NCBI RefSeq assembly: GCF_039511225.1
Contig: NZ_CP154261.1
Location: forward strand, 5,146,001 to 5,210,000
DNA length: 64,000 bases
Source: Sphingobacterium multivorum
GTDB lineage: Bacteria > Bacteroidota > Bacteroidia > Sphingobacteriales > Sphingobacteriaceae
Direction of reading: 5' to 3'
The notes below the pieces were generated by a model. The model had not been told where the DNA came from and made no database searches. It worked only from the letters and a program-made list of their open reading frames with translations. Below are positions 38,387 through 49,529 of the stretch, one piece after another. The position numbers were made by a program, and so were the translations under genes. Position 1 is the stretch's first letter, and every line of letters starts with the position of its first letter.

Positions 38387-38460
38387 TGGAGAATAACGGA
38401 TTCGAACCGTTGACCCCCTGCGTGCAAGGCAGGTGCTCTAGCCAGCTGAGCTAATTCCCC
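38387..38460 (-). tRNA. tRNA-Ala (TGC)
   Basis: 74 nt. Reverse strand starts GGGGAATTAGCTCAGCTGG, has anticodon loop CTTGCAC (anticodon TGC), T loop GGTTCGAATCC and closes with ATTCTCCA. All four stems pair. It lies in the 16S-23S spacer. Confidence 0.95.
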
Positions 38461-38471
38461 TTACTTTTTCG

Positions 38472-38545
38472 TAGTCCCGAGCAGATTTGAACTGCTGACC
38501 CCTACATTATCAGTGTAGTGCTCTAACCAACTGAGCTACGGGACT
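38472..38545 (-). tRNA. tRNA-Ile (GAT)
   Basis: 74 nt. Reverse strand starts AGTCCCGTAGCTCAGTTGG, anticodon loop CTGATAA (anticodon GAT), T arm AGTTCAAATCT, ending CGGGACTA. 11 nt upstream of tRNA-Ala in transcription order. Confidence 0.95.
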
Positions 38546-38666
38546 AGCTTATCTTGTTCATCTGTCTCTCTCGGTCCTGCTCCTTTCGGGGCGGGCACTT
38601 TCTTCTGATGTTTTTCTTCTTTTGCAATCATATGTAACGTGACGAGCACCGATCTGCGATACTCTA

Positions 38667-40194
<1,528 letters not shown>

Positions 40195-40345
40195 TGTAAA
40201 ATGAAGTTTTTGATTCCAACTATTTATAATAATCAGAATTCTTTTTTTATATCTCTGATCTTGGATCGAATTGAACAATTACTTGAATTTGTTCATGACT
40301 TTCGACTTTCGTCTGTCTACTCGTCACGCTTACATGATTGTGTTT

Positions 40346-40356
40346 TCTTAAAGAAC
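40346..40356 (-). promoter_or_regulatory. boxA-like site in the rRNA leader
   Basis: Reverse strand GTTCTTTAAGA, between promoter P2 and 16S; same core GTTCTTT as the spacer site at 38323. Confidence 0.5.
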
Positions 40357-40449
40357 TTTTGTCGCTTCAACTTCCGTATCCGCTATATTCCGACAGGCAT
40401 TGCGCCCCTCTTTATCGTTTTGTTTTTCCCTTCGTTTCCGTTGGGACTG

Positions 40450-40479
40450 CAAAGGTAGAAATCTTTTCTGAACTTCCAA
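40450..40479 (-). promoter_or_regulatory. rRNA promoter P2 (proximal)
   Basis: Reverse strand: TTG (40479-40477), 19-nt spacer, TACCTTTG (40457-40450). The -33 region reads TTGGAAGTT, the same as in P1. Confidence 0.7.
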
Positions 40480-40633
40480 AAACTTTCTGAAGTTTTTTTT
40501 CTTTTCTCTTTTTCAGATTTCCGCGTTTAAAATAAACCCAGCGGGATTTTAAATCCTGCCCAATCCACTTAAACCCTTCTTTTTTCATGGCTCCCTGCTT
40601 TCGCGGTAACCGTCCCTCCCTTGCGGAGTGGTG

Positions 40634-40665
40634 CAAAGATAGGGAGATTGTTAACAAACTTCCAA
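40634..40665 (-). promoter_or_regulatory. rRNA promoter P1 (distal)
   Basis: Reverse strand: TTG (40665-40663), 21-nt spacer, TATCTTTG (40641-40634). The -33 region TTGGAAGTT is shared with P2. Confidence 0.7.
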
Positions 40666-40734
40666 GCCTTTTGTTCTTATTTATTTCATTTTTCCCTTAA
40701 CTGCCTGTAAGGGTGCGAGATTCTTTTTGTAAAA

Positions 40735-41100
40735 CAGGTGATCGGAAGGCTGGGAACGCCGGTTCCGGGTCAGAATAGGGCAGGAACCGGGATCTAACCT
40801 GGACATTGCCGGGAACCGCGGCGTGCTGCGTACATACCGGGAACCGGGCTTCGGTACAGGCTTCCCTGGGGAAAAAGGAATGGTACTGGAAATTGGATCG
40901 TACCGCGGAAACCGGGCCAACCCTGCTGCGTTCCCACTTCCCGGGGATAGCGAAACGGTATCGTGAACAGTAAAGGTGGCATTGTTAGGCCTGAAAGATG
41001 CACAGGGCATTCTTCGCTCTGCTTTTGCCCAATTGAAGACGGCGTGCCGGCTATTGATAAGGCCAGAACAATGGCAGAACACAGGGCTCCGGGATACCTT
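40735..41100. other. G+C-rich block without a convincing gene, upstream of the rRNA promoters
   Basis: By my count 40741-40980 is 60 percent G+C (144 of 240), far above the A+T-rich flanks. It has three GGAACCG copies at 40783, 40812 and 40840 (29- and 28-nt steps) and an 8-bp inverted repeat CCGGTTCC (40759-40766) / GGAACCGG (40783-40790). Short open frames exist on both strands, but none has a recognisable protein or a promoter box. It may be a structured RNA, a decayed gene or a repeat family. Confidence 0.55.
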
Positions 41101-41127
41101 CTTTTGCAGCTATACTTTTCTGCCTGT

Positions 41128-41235
41128 TTACTTAGGGTTAGTTTAGGGTTTAGTTAGGTTTAGTTTAGGTATAGTATAGGTTCTGGCTAAACAAACCCTA
41201 ACCAAAAGCTAACTTAATACTAGGTAAAATCTAGT
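41128..41235. repeat. Degenerate TTTAGG/TTAGGG-type repeat with inverted copy
   Basis: Several imperfect copies of TTAGGGTT / TTTAGGT run from 41131 to about 41180. A 15-nt arm (41132-41146) has an inverted partner at 41187-41201 with one mismatch, separated by 40 nt. Further CTAG- and TAGG-type copies fade out by 41235. No gene is seen from 41100 to 41535. The transcript of the upstream sphingolipid operon runs into it, so it could form a 3' hairpin. Confidence 0.6.
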
Positions 41236-41535
41236 TTAAAGAAGAAGTAAACAAAAGCGAAATAAACACGACAGCTATACAATGAGTAATATATTGCAGC
41301 TCGTCATGCAACCTAGCGTCAAAGCTGAATTACCCTTACAGATCGATCAATAACAGCAACTTGCAGGAATAGCGCAACTATAGGCTGTTAAAAAGCTCTT
41401 TTAACCTAAACCAACAGCTCGACTAACATCCTATCAAAACAAATCTTGGTAACATAAGAGCACGAGAAATCGAAAGAAACAGAAAAAGAAATGGAACTGA
41501 AAACAGCTAAAGCTGATTCGTAAAAAATAAGGAAA

Positions 41536-41934
41536 TTACGATTTCTCTTCAGCTTTAAAAACCCAAAAACGCTGAAGCGTATAGTTGAAACCCAAAGAAA
41601 CAAGCAACTCAACAACTAGTTTCGAAAACAAAAAGTTTACATGATATACATCGACCAGAAAATGAATTCCTGTAGACTTCAATGTAATACTACCACAGAC
41701 GACAATCACAAATTTCCATAACTGACTTCCCACGGACTTTTGCGTGCTACCAAAGGACCAGTATCGATTGATCAAAAAATTAACAACAGCACCAAGGCTA
41801 CCACTAATCGCATTAGAAAAAGGAGCACTGATATGAAGTAGCTTATAACAAGCAGAGTATACTCCAAAATCAAACAATCCGCCTAAAAAGGCGGAAAGTT
41901 GAGCTTTTAAAAAAGTAATAACTTTTGAAGACAT
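41536..41934 (-). CDS. GtrA-family membrane protein
   Basis: 132 residues, four TM helices. FLGGLFDFGVYSACYKLL and GSLGAVVNFLINRYWSFGS, then YTLQRFWVFK at the C-terminus, are the GtrA/PF04138 landmarks. Relatives help move or attach lipid-linked sugars (GtrA flips bactoprenol glucose). Last gene of the sphingolipid operon, 2 nt after the CDP-alcohol phosphotransferase gene, so a role in flipping or glycosylating a lipid head group is plausible but not shown. Confidence 0.82.
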   Translation of the reverse strand: MSSKVITFLKAQLSAFLGGLFDFGVYSACYKLLHISAPFSNAISGSLGAVVNFLINRYWSFGSTQKSVGSQLWKFVIVVCGSITLKSTGIHFLVDVYHVNFLFSKLVVELLVSLGFNYTLQRFWVFKAEEKS

Positions 41935-41936
41935 CG

Positions 41937-42629
41937 TTAAATAACCTCCTCCTGCTGTTTTTTCAGTTTATCCGCTTTATCTTTTTCATCGCCTAATTTA
42001 AGAAGTAGGCGTGTATCATTTGTATTAATTATAAAGAGAGCGATACAAATTACCAGTACACACCAGTTAATCGATCCAGGCATTAAAACTTCCAATAGCA
42101 TAACCAATGAAATAATCACCCGAATTTCAGTAGGTCCCAAAATTCCGGCGTCTATCGTATACTTATCGGTAATTCTATACCTGAGCTGAGATATGATCAT
42201 TGCCCAGCCATATAATGCAACCAATGTAAATCCCAGATACTTAAAATCACCCACGGTATACAGCACATACCCCAATCCTATAAAAACCGTACTAATCCAA
42301 TCCATTACAATATCCAGCGCGAAACCGTACCAGCGACGGGATTTATTGCGGTAGAATGCGATACGACCATCTAATGAATCACCAAACCACTGCACAAAGA
42401 AACCAGGGATCCCTAGAAGCAAATAGCGAATATCAACATATTCAGCCAAGATAAAACTCCCCAATATCATTAAGGAGCCTAAAAATCCAATTGCCGTAAG
42501 TCCATCCGAGGTAATCCAATTTGGAATTCGAGGTACGAGGTACGAAATAAGTTTTTGTTCGGGTTCACTTAAGATATTTGTTCTCTTTCTATCCTGAAAA
42601 AGTTTTTTATTTATTTTTAACTCACTCAT
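41937..42629 (-). CDS. CDP-alcohol phosphatidyltransferase-family protein with altered motif
   Basis: 230 residues, about six TM helices. The family motif is D-x2-D-G-x2-A-R-x8-G-x3-D-x3-D. Here it reads DSLDGRIAF...YGFALDIVMD: all four Asp and both Gly are present but the Arg after Ala is Phe. The family moves a phospho-alcohol from a CDP donor to an acceptor. Position directly downstream of ceramide genes suggests a head-group transferase for ceramide, for example phosphoethanolamine or phosphoinositol type. This is inference. Confidence 0.8.
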   Translation of the reverse strand: MSELKINKKLFQDRKRTNILSEPEQKLISYLVPRIPNWITSDGLTAIGFLGSLMILGSFILAEYVDIRYLLLGIPGFFVQWFGDSLDGRIAFYRNKSRRWYGFALDIVMDWISTVFIGLGYVLYTVGDFKYLGFTLVALYGWAMIISQLRYRITDKYTIDAGILGPTEIRVIISLVMLLEVLMPGSINWCVLVICIALFIINTNDTRLLLKLGDEKDKADKLKKQQEEVI

Positions 42630-42638
42630 TATCTGCGA

Positions 42639-43631
42639 TTATAGCCATTTATTTTCTTTATACCAAGCCAATGCCTCCATTAAGCCTTTCTTCAAATCAT
42701 ATTTAGGTTGGTATTGTAGCTGACGTTGAGCCGCCGAGATATCACAGCCCCAGTTTTCAGCTGTAAGTTCATTCAGTCGCTCCGGATATAGCACAGGTAT
42801 TGCTTTAGATTTTTTATACAAACGTTCAAAAATAACCGCGATAGTCTTCACGACACCAAAAGGAATATGCATACGAATCATTTTCTTTTGGCTAAACTCT
42901 TTGAAAAATCTAGCCAACTCATAACGGCCATACACCTGCCCATCACTGAGGTTATACACCTGCTTTCCTCCTTGATCAAAACGACAGGCATGAATGATCG
43001 CCTGCACCAGGTCAGCAACATAAATAAAGCTAAGCTTTTGAGGAGAGCGGCCAACATAGGCATCCAAGCCGCCGTTCATTGTTTTAAAAACAATAAAAAT
43101 ATCCTTTTCACGAGGGCCGTATACTGCAGTGGGGCGCAAAATCGTTAGTGGCTGATCTCTAAAATCATCCAAGGCGAGCTCCGCTTTCCGTTTACTACGA
43201 CCATAGGCCGTAACAGGGCGATAGGAATTGCTCTCATCGATAAGGTTAGCATCGTAGCTAACAGGACCGATTGCCGCAAGACTACTAACGAAAACAAATC
43301 TTTTGATGGGAGTTTTTAAAGAAAAACAAGCAGATGCCAAGTTTTTTGTATAACCAACGTTGACCTTTTCGAGATCTTCTTCGTGCTTGGCACGAGTCAT
43401 TGCCGCAGCATGAACAACATAGGTATAGTTTTCCGCTTCCAGTAATTCGCTGATAGACTCTTCATCAGAGAAATCCGGATAAACAAATTTATCTACAACG
43501 GAGCGAATTTCTGAAACATCACTTGACTTCCTCACCGCGGCATGAACTTCCATCCCCGCCTCTTTCGCTGCTCTTGTCAAATGATAGCCTACAAAACCAC
43601 TCGCTCCGGTGATTAATACTTTTTCTATCAT
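42639..43631 (-). CDS. Epimerase-type SDR, candidate ceramide reductase (CerR-like)
   Basis: 330 residues. NAD(P) loop TGASGFVGYHL (about 8-18), VVHAAAMT strand, Ser116/117 in FVSSLAA, and catalytic Tyr143/Lys147 in YGRSKRKA. In Caulobacter an NAD-dependent epimerase-fold protein (CerR) reduces 3-keto-ceramide in a pathway with Spt and a GNAT-type ceramide synthase. Here the epimerase gene overlaps the GNAT gene by 4 nt (ATGA) and sits two genes after spt. The assignment rests on family resemblance plus this context; a sugar-nucleotide epimerase is the alternative. Confidence 0.78.
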   Translation of the reverse strand: MIEKVLITGASGFVGYHLTRAAKEAGMEVHAAVRKSSDVSEIRSVVDKFVYPDFSDEESISELLEAENYTYVVHAAAMTRAKHEEDLEKVNVGYTKNLASACFSLKTPIKRFVFVSSLAAIGPVSYDANLIDESNSYRPVTAYGRSKRKAELALDDFRDQPLTILRPTAVYGPREKDIFIVFKTMNGGLDAYVGRSPQKLSFIYVADLVQAIIHACRFDQGGKQVYNLSDGQVYGRYELARFFKEFSQKKMIRMHIPFGVVKTIAVIFERLYKKSKAIPVLYPERLNELTAENWGCDISAAQRQLQYQPKYDLKKGLMEALAWYKENKWL

Positions 43632-44749
43632 AATGATTTTTGATACAAACGATAACGTTTGTACAATTCTCCATTCATTTGTTCAATAGCGTGGTTCATC
43701 ATGTAATTATGCTCCAACATCCACGAACATTCGGCCCCCTTGATATTAGAATCTTTTGATTCTTTTATAATTCGGCCATACAGACATGCTTCAATACCAA
43801 GTTTACGGTAGTCTTCCAATACCCCTAACATGAGTACACGAAGCAAGTTGATTTTTTTCTTTCCAAATAACAATTTAAAAATACCCGTAGGAAGTAGACG
43901 TCCTCGCTTCACTTTGATAAGGATCTGATTGATATCAGGTATCCCTAGACCGAAGCCAACAAGCTCACCATCTTTCTCCGCAACGATAGCAAAACGTGGA
44001 TCGAGAATCATTTTTAGATCTTTGGCCGTATAATTAAATTCGTCCTCTGTCATCGGAACAAAACCCGAATTTTTATCCCATGCTCTATTATAAATGTCAC
44101 GAACTTTTGCTGCTTCGTTTTTAAAATCCTTCACATTAAATTGACGCAATGTAATGCCAGATCTTTTCAAACGCTCTTCCAACCTATCTAAAAGCAATAC
44201 AGAACGTTTATCCGCAGACTTTTCCATGACCAAATAAGCTCTCAAATCCACTTTATGTCCATAACCTGAATTGGTAATCAAGTCGATATAATAAGGTGAA
44301 TTGTAGGGCATCATGGCCACCGGAGGTTTATCAAATCCGTCAACCAATAAACCAACGGTATCATTAGTTGATAAATTGATCGGCCCAACGATCGTATCCC
44401 CACCTTTAGCTTTAACCCATTTCTCTGCAGTATCAAATAACGCGTTTGCGACTTCTTGATCATCTATACAATCGAAAAACCCCCACTGCCCTTCATTCAC
44501 ATGATTAAAGGCATTATGGTTGTTGTTCCAGATGGCGCATATACGACCGACAATCTTATCGTTACGATAAGCTAGAAAAGGTTGTGCTTGGGAATGTTTA
44601 TAAAAAGGATGCTTGTCAGGGGAAAGCAAGTCGTTTTGTTCAAGAAATAAGGCAGGTACATAATTAGGATTTCCCTCATAGAGACTATGAGGGAAATCTA
44701 TAAACAGCCGTCTTTGTTTCTTTGTTTCAACGGGTATAATCTGAATCAT
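43628..44749 (-). CDS. GNAT-fold acyltransferase, candidate bacterial ceramide synthase (bCerS-like)
   Basis: 373 residues. N-terminal IQIIPVETKKQRRLFIDFPHSLYEGNPNYVPALF, then GRICAIWNNNHNAF (GNAT strand region), DTIVGPINLSTNDTVGLLVDGF and a late GVLEDYRKLGIEACLYGRII with the acetyl-CoA-type loop. No signal peptide. Length and large GNAT architecture resemble bCerS, which N-acylates a 3-ketosphinganine in Caulobacter. It lies 11 nt after spt and overlaps the epimerase gene. Substrate is inferred from the operon. Confidence 0.75.
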   Translation of the reverse strand: MIQIIPVETKKQRRLFIDFPHSLYEGNPNYVPALFLEQNDLLSPDKHPFYKHSQAQPFLAYRNDKIVGRICAIWNNNHNAFNHVNEGQWGFFDCIDDQEVANALFDTAEKWVKAKGGDTIVGPINLSTNDTVGLLVDGFDKPPVAMMPYNSPYYIDLITNSGYGHKVDLRAYLVMEKSADKRSVLLLDRLEERLKRSGITLRQFNVKDFKNEAAKVRDIYNRAWDKNSGFVPMTEDEFNYTAKDLKMILDPRFAIVAEKDGELVGFGLGIPDINQILIKVKRGRLLPTGIFKLLFGKKKINLLRVLMLGVLEDYRKLGIEACLYGRIIKESKDSNIKGAECSWMLEHNYMMNHAIEQMNGELYKRYRLYQKSL

Positions 44750-44760
44750 ACGATTAGATT

Positions 44761-46279
<1,519 letters not shown>

Positions 46280-46287
46280 TATATTTG
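46280..46287 (+). promoter_or_regulatory. -7 box of smpB
   Basis: TATATTTG fits TAnnTTTG, 83 nt before the smpB ATG. Confidence 0.5.
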
Positions 46288-46370
46288 CGAACTTTAAATT
46301 ATCCTATAATTAGTTACATTTAGGTTCATTGCAATAGCAATGGTATAGACTTACTAATATACAACAATAT

Positions 46371-46826
46371 ATGGCTTTATCTTCAGATATCAATATAAAA
46401 AATAAAAAAGCTTCTTTTGAATACCACTTACTGGACAAGTACATTGCAGGAATTCGATTATTGGGTACAGAAATAAAATCCATACGCGAAGGAAAGGCAA
46501 ATATTAACGATAGTTTCTGTAGTTTTTTTGAGGACGGATTATACATCCGTAACATGCACATTGCCGAATATTCCATGGGATCTTTCTATAACCATGAAGC
46601 AAAACGCGACCGTCAACTGCTATTGACAAAAAGAGAATTAAAAAAACTGAAAGAGAAAGGGGAAGAACGTGGTTTTACCATTGTACCCCTACGCATCTTT
46701 ATCAGTGCCCGGGGGTTTGCCAAAGTTGAAATTGCCTTGGCACAGGGTAAAAAAGATTTTGACAAACGAGAAAACATCAAAGAAAGAGATGTTAAACGTG
46801 AGCTTGATCGCGTGATGAAATTTTAG
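46371..46826 (+). CDS. smpB: SsrA-binding protein
   Basis: 151 residues, the usual SmpB length. KKASFEYHLLDKYIAGIRLLGTEIKSIREGKANI is the tmRNA-binding core, with EYSMGSFYNHEAKRDRQLLL and the basic C-terminal tail ending REDVKRELDR-type helix. It brings tmRNA to stalled ribosomes. Its stop codon is only one base from the stop codon of the convergent AraC gene, leaving no space for a separate terminator. Confidence 0.93.
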   Translation: MALSSDINIKNKKASFEYHLLDKYIAGIRLLGTEIKSIREGKANINDSFCSFFEDGLYIRNMHIAEYSMGSFYNHEAKRDRQLLLTKRELKKLKEKGEERGFTIVPLRIFISARGFAKVEIALAQGKKDFDKRENIKERDVKRELDRVMKF

Positions 46827-46827
46827 G

Positions 46828-47730
46828 TTAACGCGCCAGGACAAATGCGCCTGGCGTCATGCCTACCCTGCTTTTAAAAAGCCGAACAAAGTAGTTGACA
46901 TCATTAAATCCAGCCCCATAGCACGACTCCTTTACATTACGGGTGAGTAAAAGCATCTTTTTTGCCTTCTCGATACGCTGTTGGATCACGTACTCCATTG
47001 GACTTAGTCCAAGTTCACGGTTAAACATCCGCGTAAGGCTCGCTTTGCTCATGTGAGCAGTCCGCTCCAATAGACCAATTGAAATTTTCTCGGTAATATG
47101 TTTCTGAATAAATTCCTGCACGTGTAACAGTACTTTGTTGGGCGACTTCCCAATTTTTAACGCCATCATCGACTGTGACTGAAGTAGCCGAATCGTAAGC
47201 TCTTTAAAGGTCAGATCTGCAAGCACATCTTTCAACGGATTTTCACTAATAATGATCTGAAACAACTTGTTCACCAGATCGGCAAGCTCAGTCGAATTGT
47301 ACAGGTGAAAAAACTCCGGATCAAGCCGCCATTGATTGACATGTTCTTTTGGATAAAACTCATTTAGATAGTCCAAGACTGCTGCTATCTTCTCTCTATG
47401 AATTGTTAAAGCGGTACACTGCGTGGGCTGGTCGAGGGTCGCTTCTGGAAAATCAATATGCATAGCCACCGATGCAGGTAACACCATCATCTGACCGGGC
47501 AGATAGTCAAAAGCCTTTACATTCTCCAAATGCATGATCTTTTTACCCTGGATCATATTAATCATAACCAAATCATCAAAACATAAAGGCACATGCTGCG
47601 ATATCCGATATGTTTCGTAGATATTAAGCTCCAAGCTATCTAACGTAAATGCGCGTCGGTTCTCCACTAATGTGCTGAGCTCCCCCTTCCGCGAAAATGG
47701 CAATGTATGAATCAGCGTCCTATTTTCCAT
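46828..47730 (-). CDS. AraC-family transcriptional regulator
   Basis: 300 residues. The N-terminal cupin-like ligand domain (about 20-190; VKAFDYLPGQMMVLPASVAMHIDFP) belongs to the AraC_N type, followed by two helix-turn-helix motifs (about 205-300; ISIGLLERTAHMSKASLTRMF and MTPGAFVLAR end). It is divergent from the aldehyde dehydrogenase gene, 175 nt apart, and probably controls it in response to an aldehyde or alcohol. This is inference from gene order. Confidence 0.87.
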   Translation of the reverse strand: MENRTLIHTLPFSRKGELSTLVENRRAFTLDSLELNIYETYRISQHVPLCFDDLVMINMIQGKKIMHLENVKAFDYLPGQMMVLPASVAMHIDFPEATLDQPTQCTALTIHREKIAAVLDYLNEFYPKEHVNQWRLDPEFFHLYNSTELADLVNKLFQIIISENPLKDVLADLTFKELTIRLLQSQSMMALKIGKSPNKVLLHVQEFIQKHITEKISIGLLERTAHMSKASLTRMFNRELGLSPMEYVIQQRIEKAKKMLLLTRNVKESCYGAGFNDVNYFVRLFKSRVGMTPGAFVLAR

Positions 47731-47762
47731 AGTGCAACAATTAAATATAATTGGCAGTCAAT

Positions 47763-47770
47763 CAAATATA
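47763..47770 (-). promoter_or_regulatory. -7 box of the AraC regulator gene
   Basis: Reverse strand TATATTTG fits TAnnTTTG, 32 nt before the start codon. Confidence 0.5.
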
Positions 47771-47860
47771 ATAAATAAAATAAACTATGATCGAAAGTTA
47801 TGTGCCACAATTGTGCTATGTTTTGGATCAATTCTGCTACACCATTGAATAATTGCTGGC

Positions 47861-47868
47861 TAACTTTG
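47861..47868 (+). promoter_or_regulatory. -7 box of the aldehyde dehydrogenase gene
   Basis: TAACTTTG fits the consensus; no good -33 TTG at 19-21 nt, which suits an activator-dependent promoter under the divergent AraC protein. Confidence 0.5.
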
Positions 47869-47905
47869 ATAAGAAGGGATTAAAAATAATTAATAAATAA
47901 ACCAT

Positions 47906-49408
47906 ATGAGCGCAATCAAAAGGCCATCGTTCAAAGAACGATATGACAACTACATTGGTGGTAAATTTGTCGCACCAATTCAAGGAAAATACTTCGATAA
48001 TATTTCGCCGGTAGATGGAAAAGTGTTTACTCAAGTTGCCCATTCAACAAAAGAAGATCTGGATCTCGCTGTCGACACCGCCGCTAAAGCTTTTGAAACT
48101 TGGGGACAAACCTCGGCTACAGAACGAAGTATCATCCTCAATAAAATTGCTGACCGCATTGAAGCTAATTTAGAATATATCGCCGCCGTTGAAACGATAG
48201 ACAACGGAAAAGCGGTACGTGAAACATTAAATGCCGATATCCCATTGGCAATCGACCATTTCAGGTATTTTGCTGGTGTAATCCGCGCTGAAGAGGGGTC
48301 CATAAGCGAATTGGACAGCAATACAGTGTCACTGATTGTACACGAACCAATCGGAGTTGTTGCACAGATTATTCCATGGAATTTCCCGATTCTAATGGCC
48401 GTATGGAAACTAGCTCCGGCCCTTGCCGCAGGGAACACTGTCGTGTTAAAACCTGCTGAAAGTACACCCACATCCATTCTTGTTCTTATGGAAATTATCG
48501 GTGATCTGATTCCTGCCGGAGTAGTCAATATCGTCAACGGTTTCGGCGCAGAACTTGGTCGTTCTTTGGTCACAAACCCAAAGGTTTCCAAAGCAGCATT
48601 CACTGGTTCCACAGCAACTGGACGTCTGGTCATGCAATATGCGACTGAAAATATCATTCCGGTAACCCTAGAATTGGGTGGAAAATCGCCCAATATTTTC
48701 TTTAGTTCGGTTATGGATGCAGACGACGCTTTTTTGGACAAAGCAGTGGAAGGAGCCGTATTATTCGCGCTCAATCAGGGCGAAATTTGCACCTGTCCTT
48801 CTCGTTTACTGATCCAGGAGGACATTTATGAAAAATTTATCGCTAAAGTGGTCGATCGGGTTAATCAGATCAAAGTGGGCGATCCATTAGACCCAACAAC
48901 AATGATGGGTGCTCAGGCATCGAAGATCCAGAAGGACAAAATTATGTCCTATATTAAACTTGGCAAAGAAGAAGGGGCCGAAGTATTGACCGGCGGTGAT
49001 GAAAACAATGTCGGTGCTGGTTTTGAAGAAGGCTACTACATCAAACCTACCCTATTCAAAGGCAATAATAGCATGCGTATTTTCCAGGAAGAAATCTTCG
49101 GCCCGGTGCTTGCAGTCACCACGTTCAAAGATGAACAAGAAGCAATTGCCATCGCCAACGATACCATGTATGGTCTCGGAGCAGGTGTATGGACTCGAGA
49201 TGCACATCAGCTTTATCAGATCCCACGTGCCATACAAGCAGGACGTGTTTGGGTAAATCAGTACCACTCCTACCCAGCGGGTGCTCCATTTGGCGGATAC
49301 AAACAATCAGGAATTGGACGGGAAAACCATAAAATGATGCTTGCCCATTACAGACAGGCTAAAAATATGTTGATTTCCTACAGTAAAGAAAAACTTGGTT
49401 TCTTTTAA
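47906..49408 (+). CDS. NAD(P)-dependent aldehyde dehydrogenase (AldB/ExaC-like)
   Basis: 500 residues. PWNFPILMAVWKLAPALAAG, FTGSTATGRLVM (Rossmann GxTxxG), the general-base Glu in LELGGKSPNI and the catalytic Cys in NQGEICTCPSRLL are present. The EIFGPVLAV and PFGGYKQSGIGREN blocks finish the fold. Closest in look to acetaldehyde/propionaldehyde dehydrogenases of the AldB/ExaC group. DUF779 follows, which is the usual partner of this group. Divergent AraC gene suggests inducible expression. Confidence 0.92.
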   Translation: MSAIKRPSFKERYDNYIGGKFVAPIQGKYFDNISPVDGKVFTQVAHSTKEDLDLAVDTAAKAFETWGQTSATERSIILNKIADRIEANLEYIAAVETIDNGKAVRETLNADIPLAIDHFRYFAGVIRAEEGSISELDSNTVSLIVHEPIGVVAQIIPWNFPILMAVWKLAPALAAGNTVVLKPAESTPTSILVLMEIIGDLIPAGVVNIVNGFGAELGRSLVTNPKVSKAAFTGSTATGRLVMQYATENIIPVTLELGGKSPNIFFSSVMDADDAFLDKAVEGAVLFALNQGEICTCPSRLLIQEDIYEKFIAKVVDRVNQIKVGDPLDPTTMMGAQASKIQKDKIMSYIKLGKEEGAEVLTGGDENNVGAGFEEGYYIKPTLFKGNNSMRIFQEEIFGPVLAVTTFKDEQEAIAIANDTMYGLGAGVWTRDAHQLYQIPRAIQAGRVWVNQYHSYPAGAPFGGYKQSGIGRENHKMMLAHYRQAKNMLISYSKEKLGFF

Positions 49409-49529
49409 CTGCAGCGCACCGGGTACACTTTTCGAACAGCTAGATGCCCGAATTTAGGGGGGAGCAAATGCTACCCCTTCCGCTGAATTTCCTATTCGTC
49501 AACGCTAAAACAGATAAACGGATTTCACC

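Noticed and set aside
40681..41082. 133-codon and 69-codon reverse frames in the G+C-rich block
   Set aside because: No family, no promoter box, no coding-like pattern; G+C-rich sequence lacks stops by chance.
41387..41405. GTTAAAA / TTTTAAC hairpin downstream of the sphingolipid operon
   Set aside because: Only 7 A+T pairs with a 5-nt loop; weak, so not listed as a terminator although it could contribute to 3'-end formation.
41509..41556. AAAGCTGA / TCAGCTTT inverted pair at the GtrA gene end
   Set aside because: Loop of 32 nt and an 8-bp stem with part inside coding sequence; not strong enough to call a terminator.
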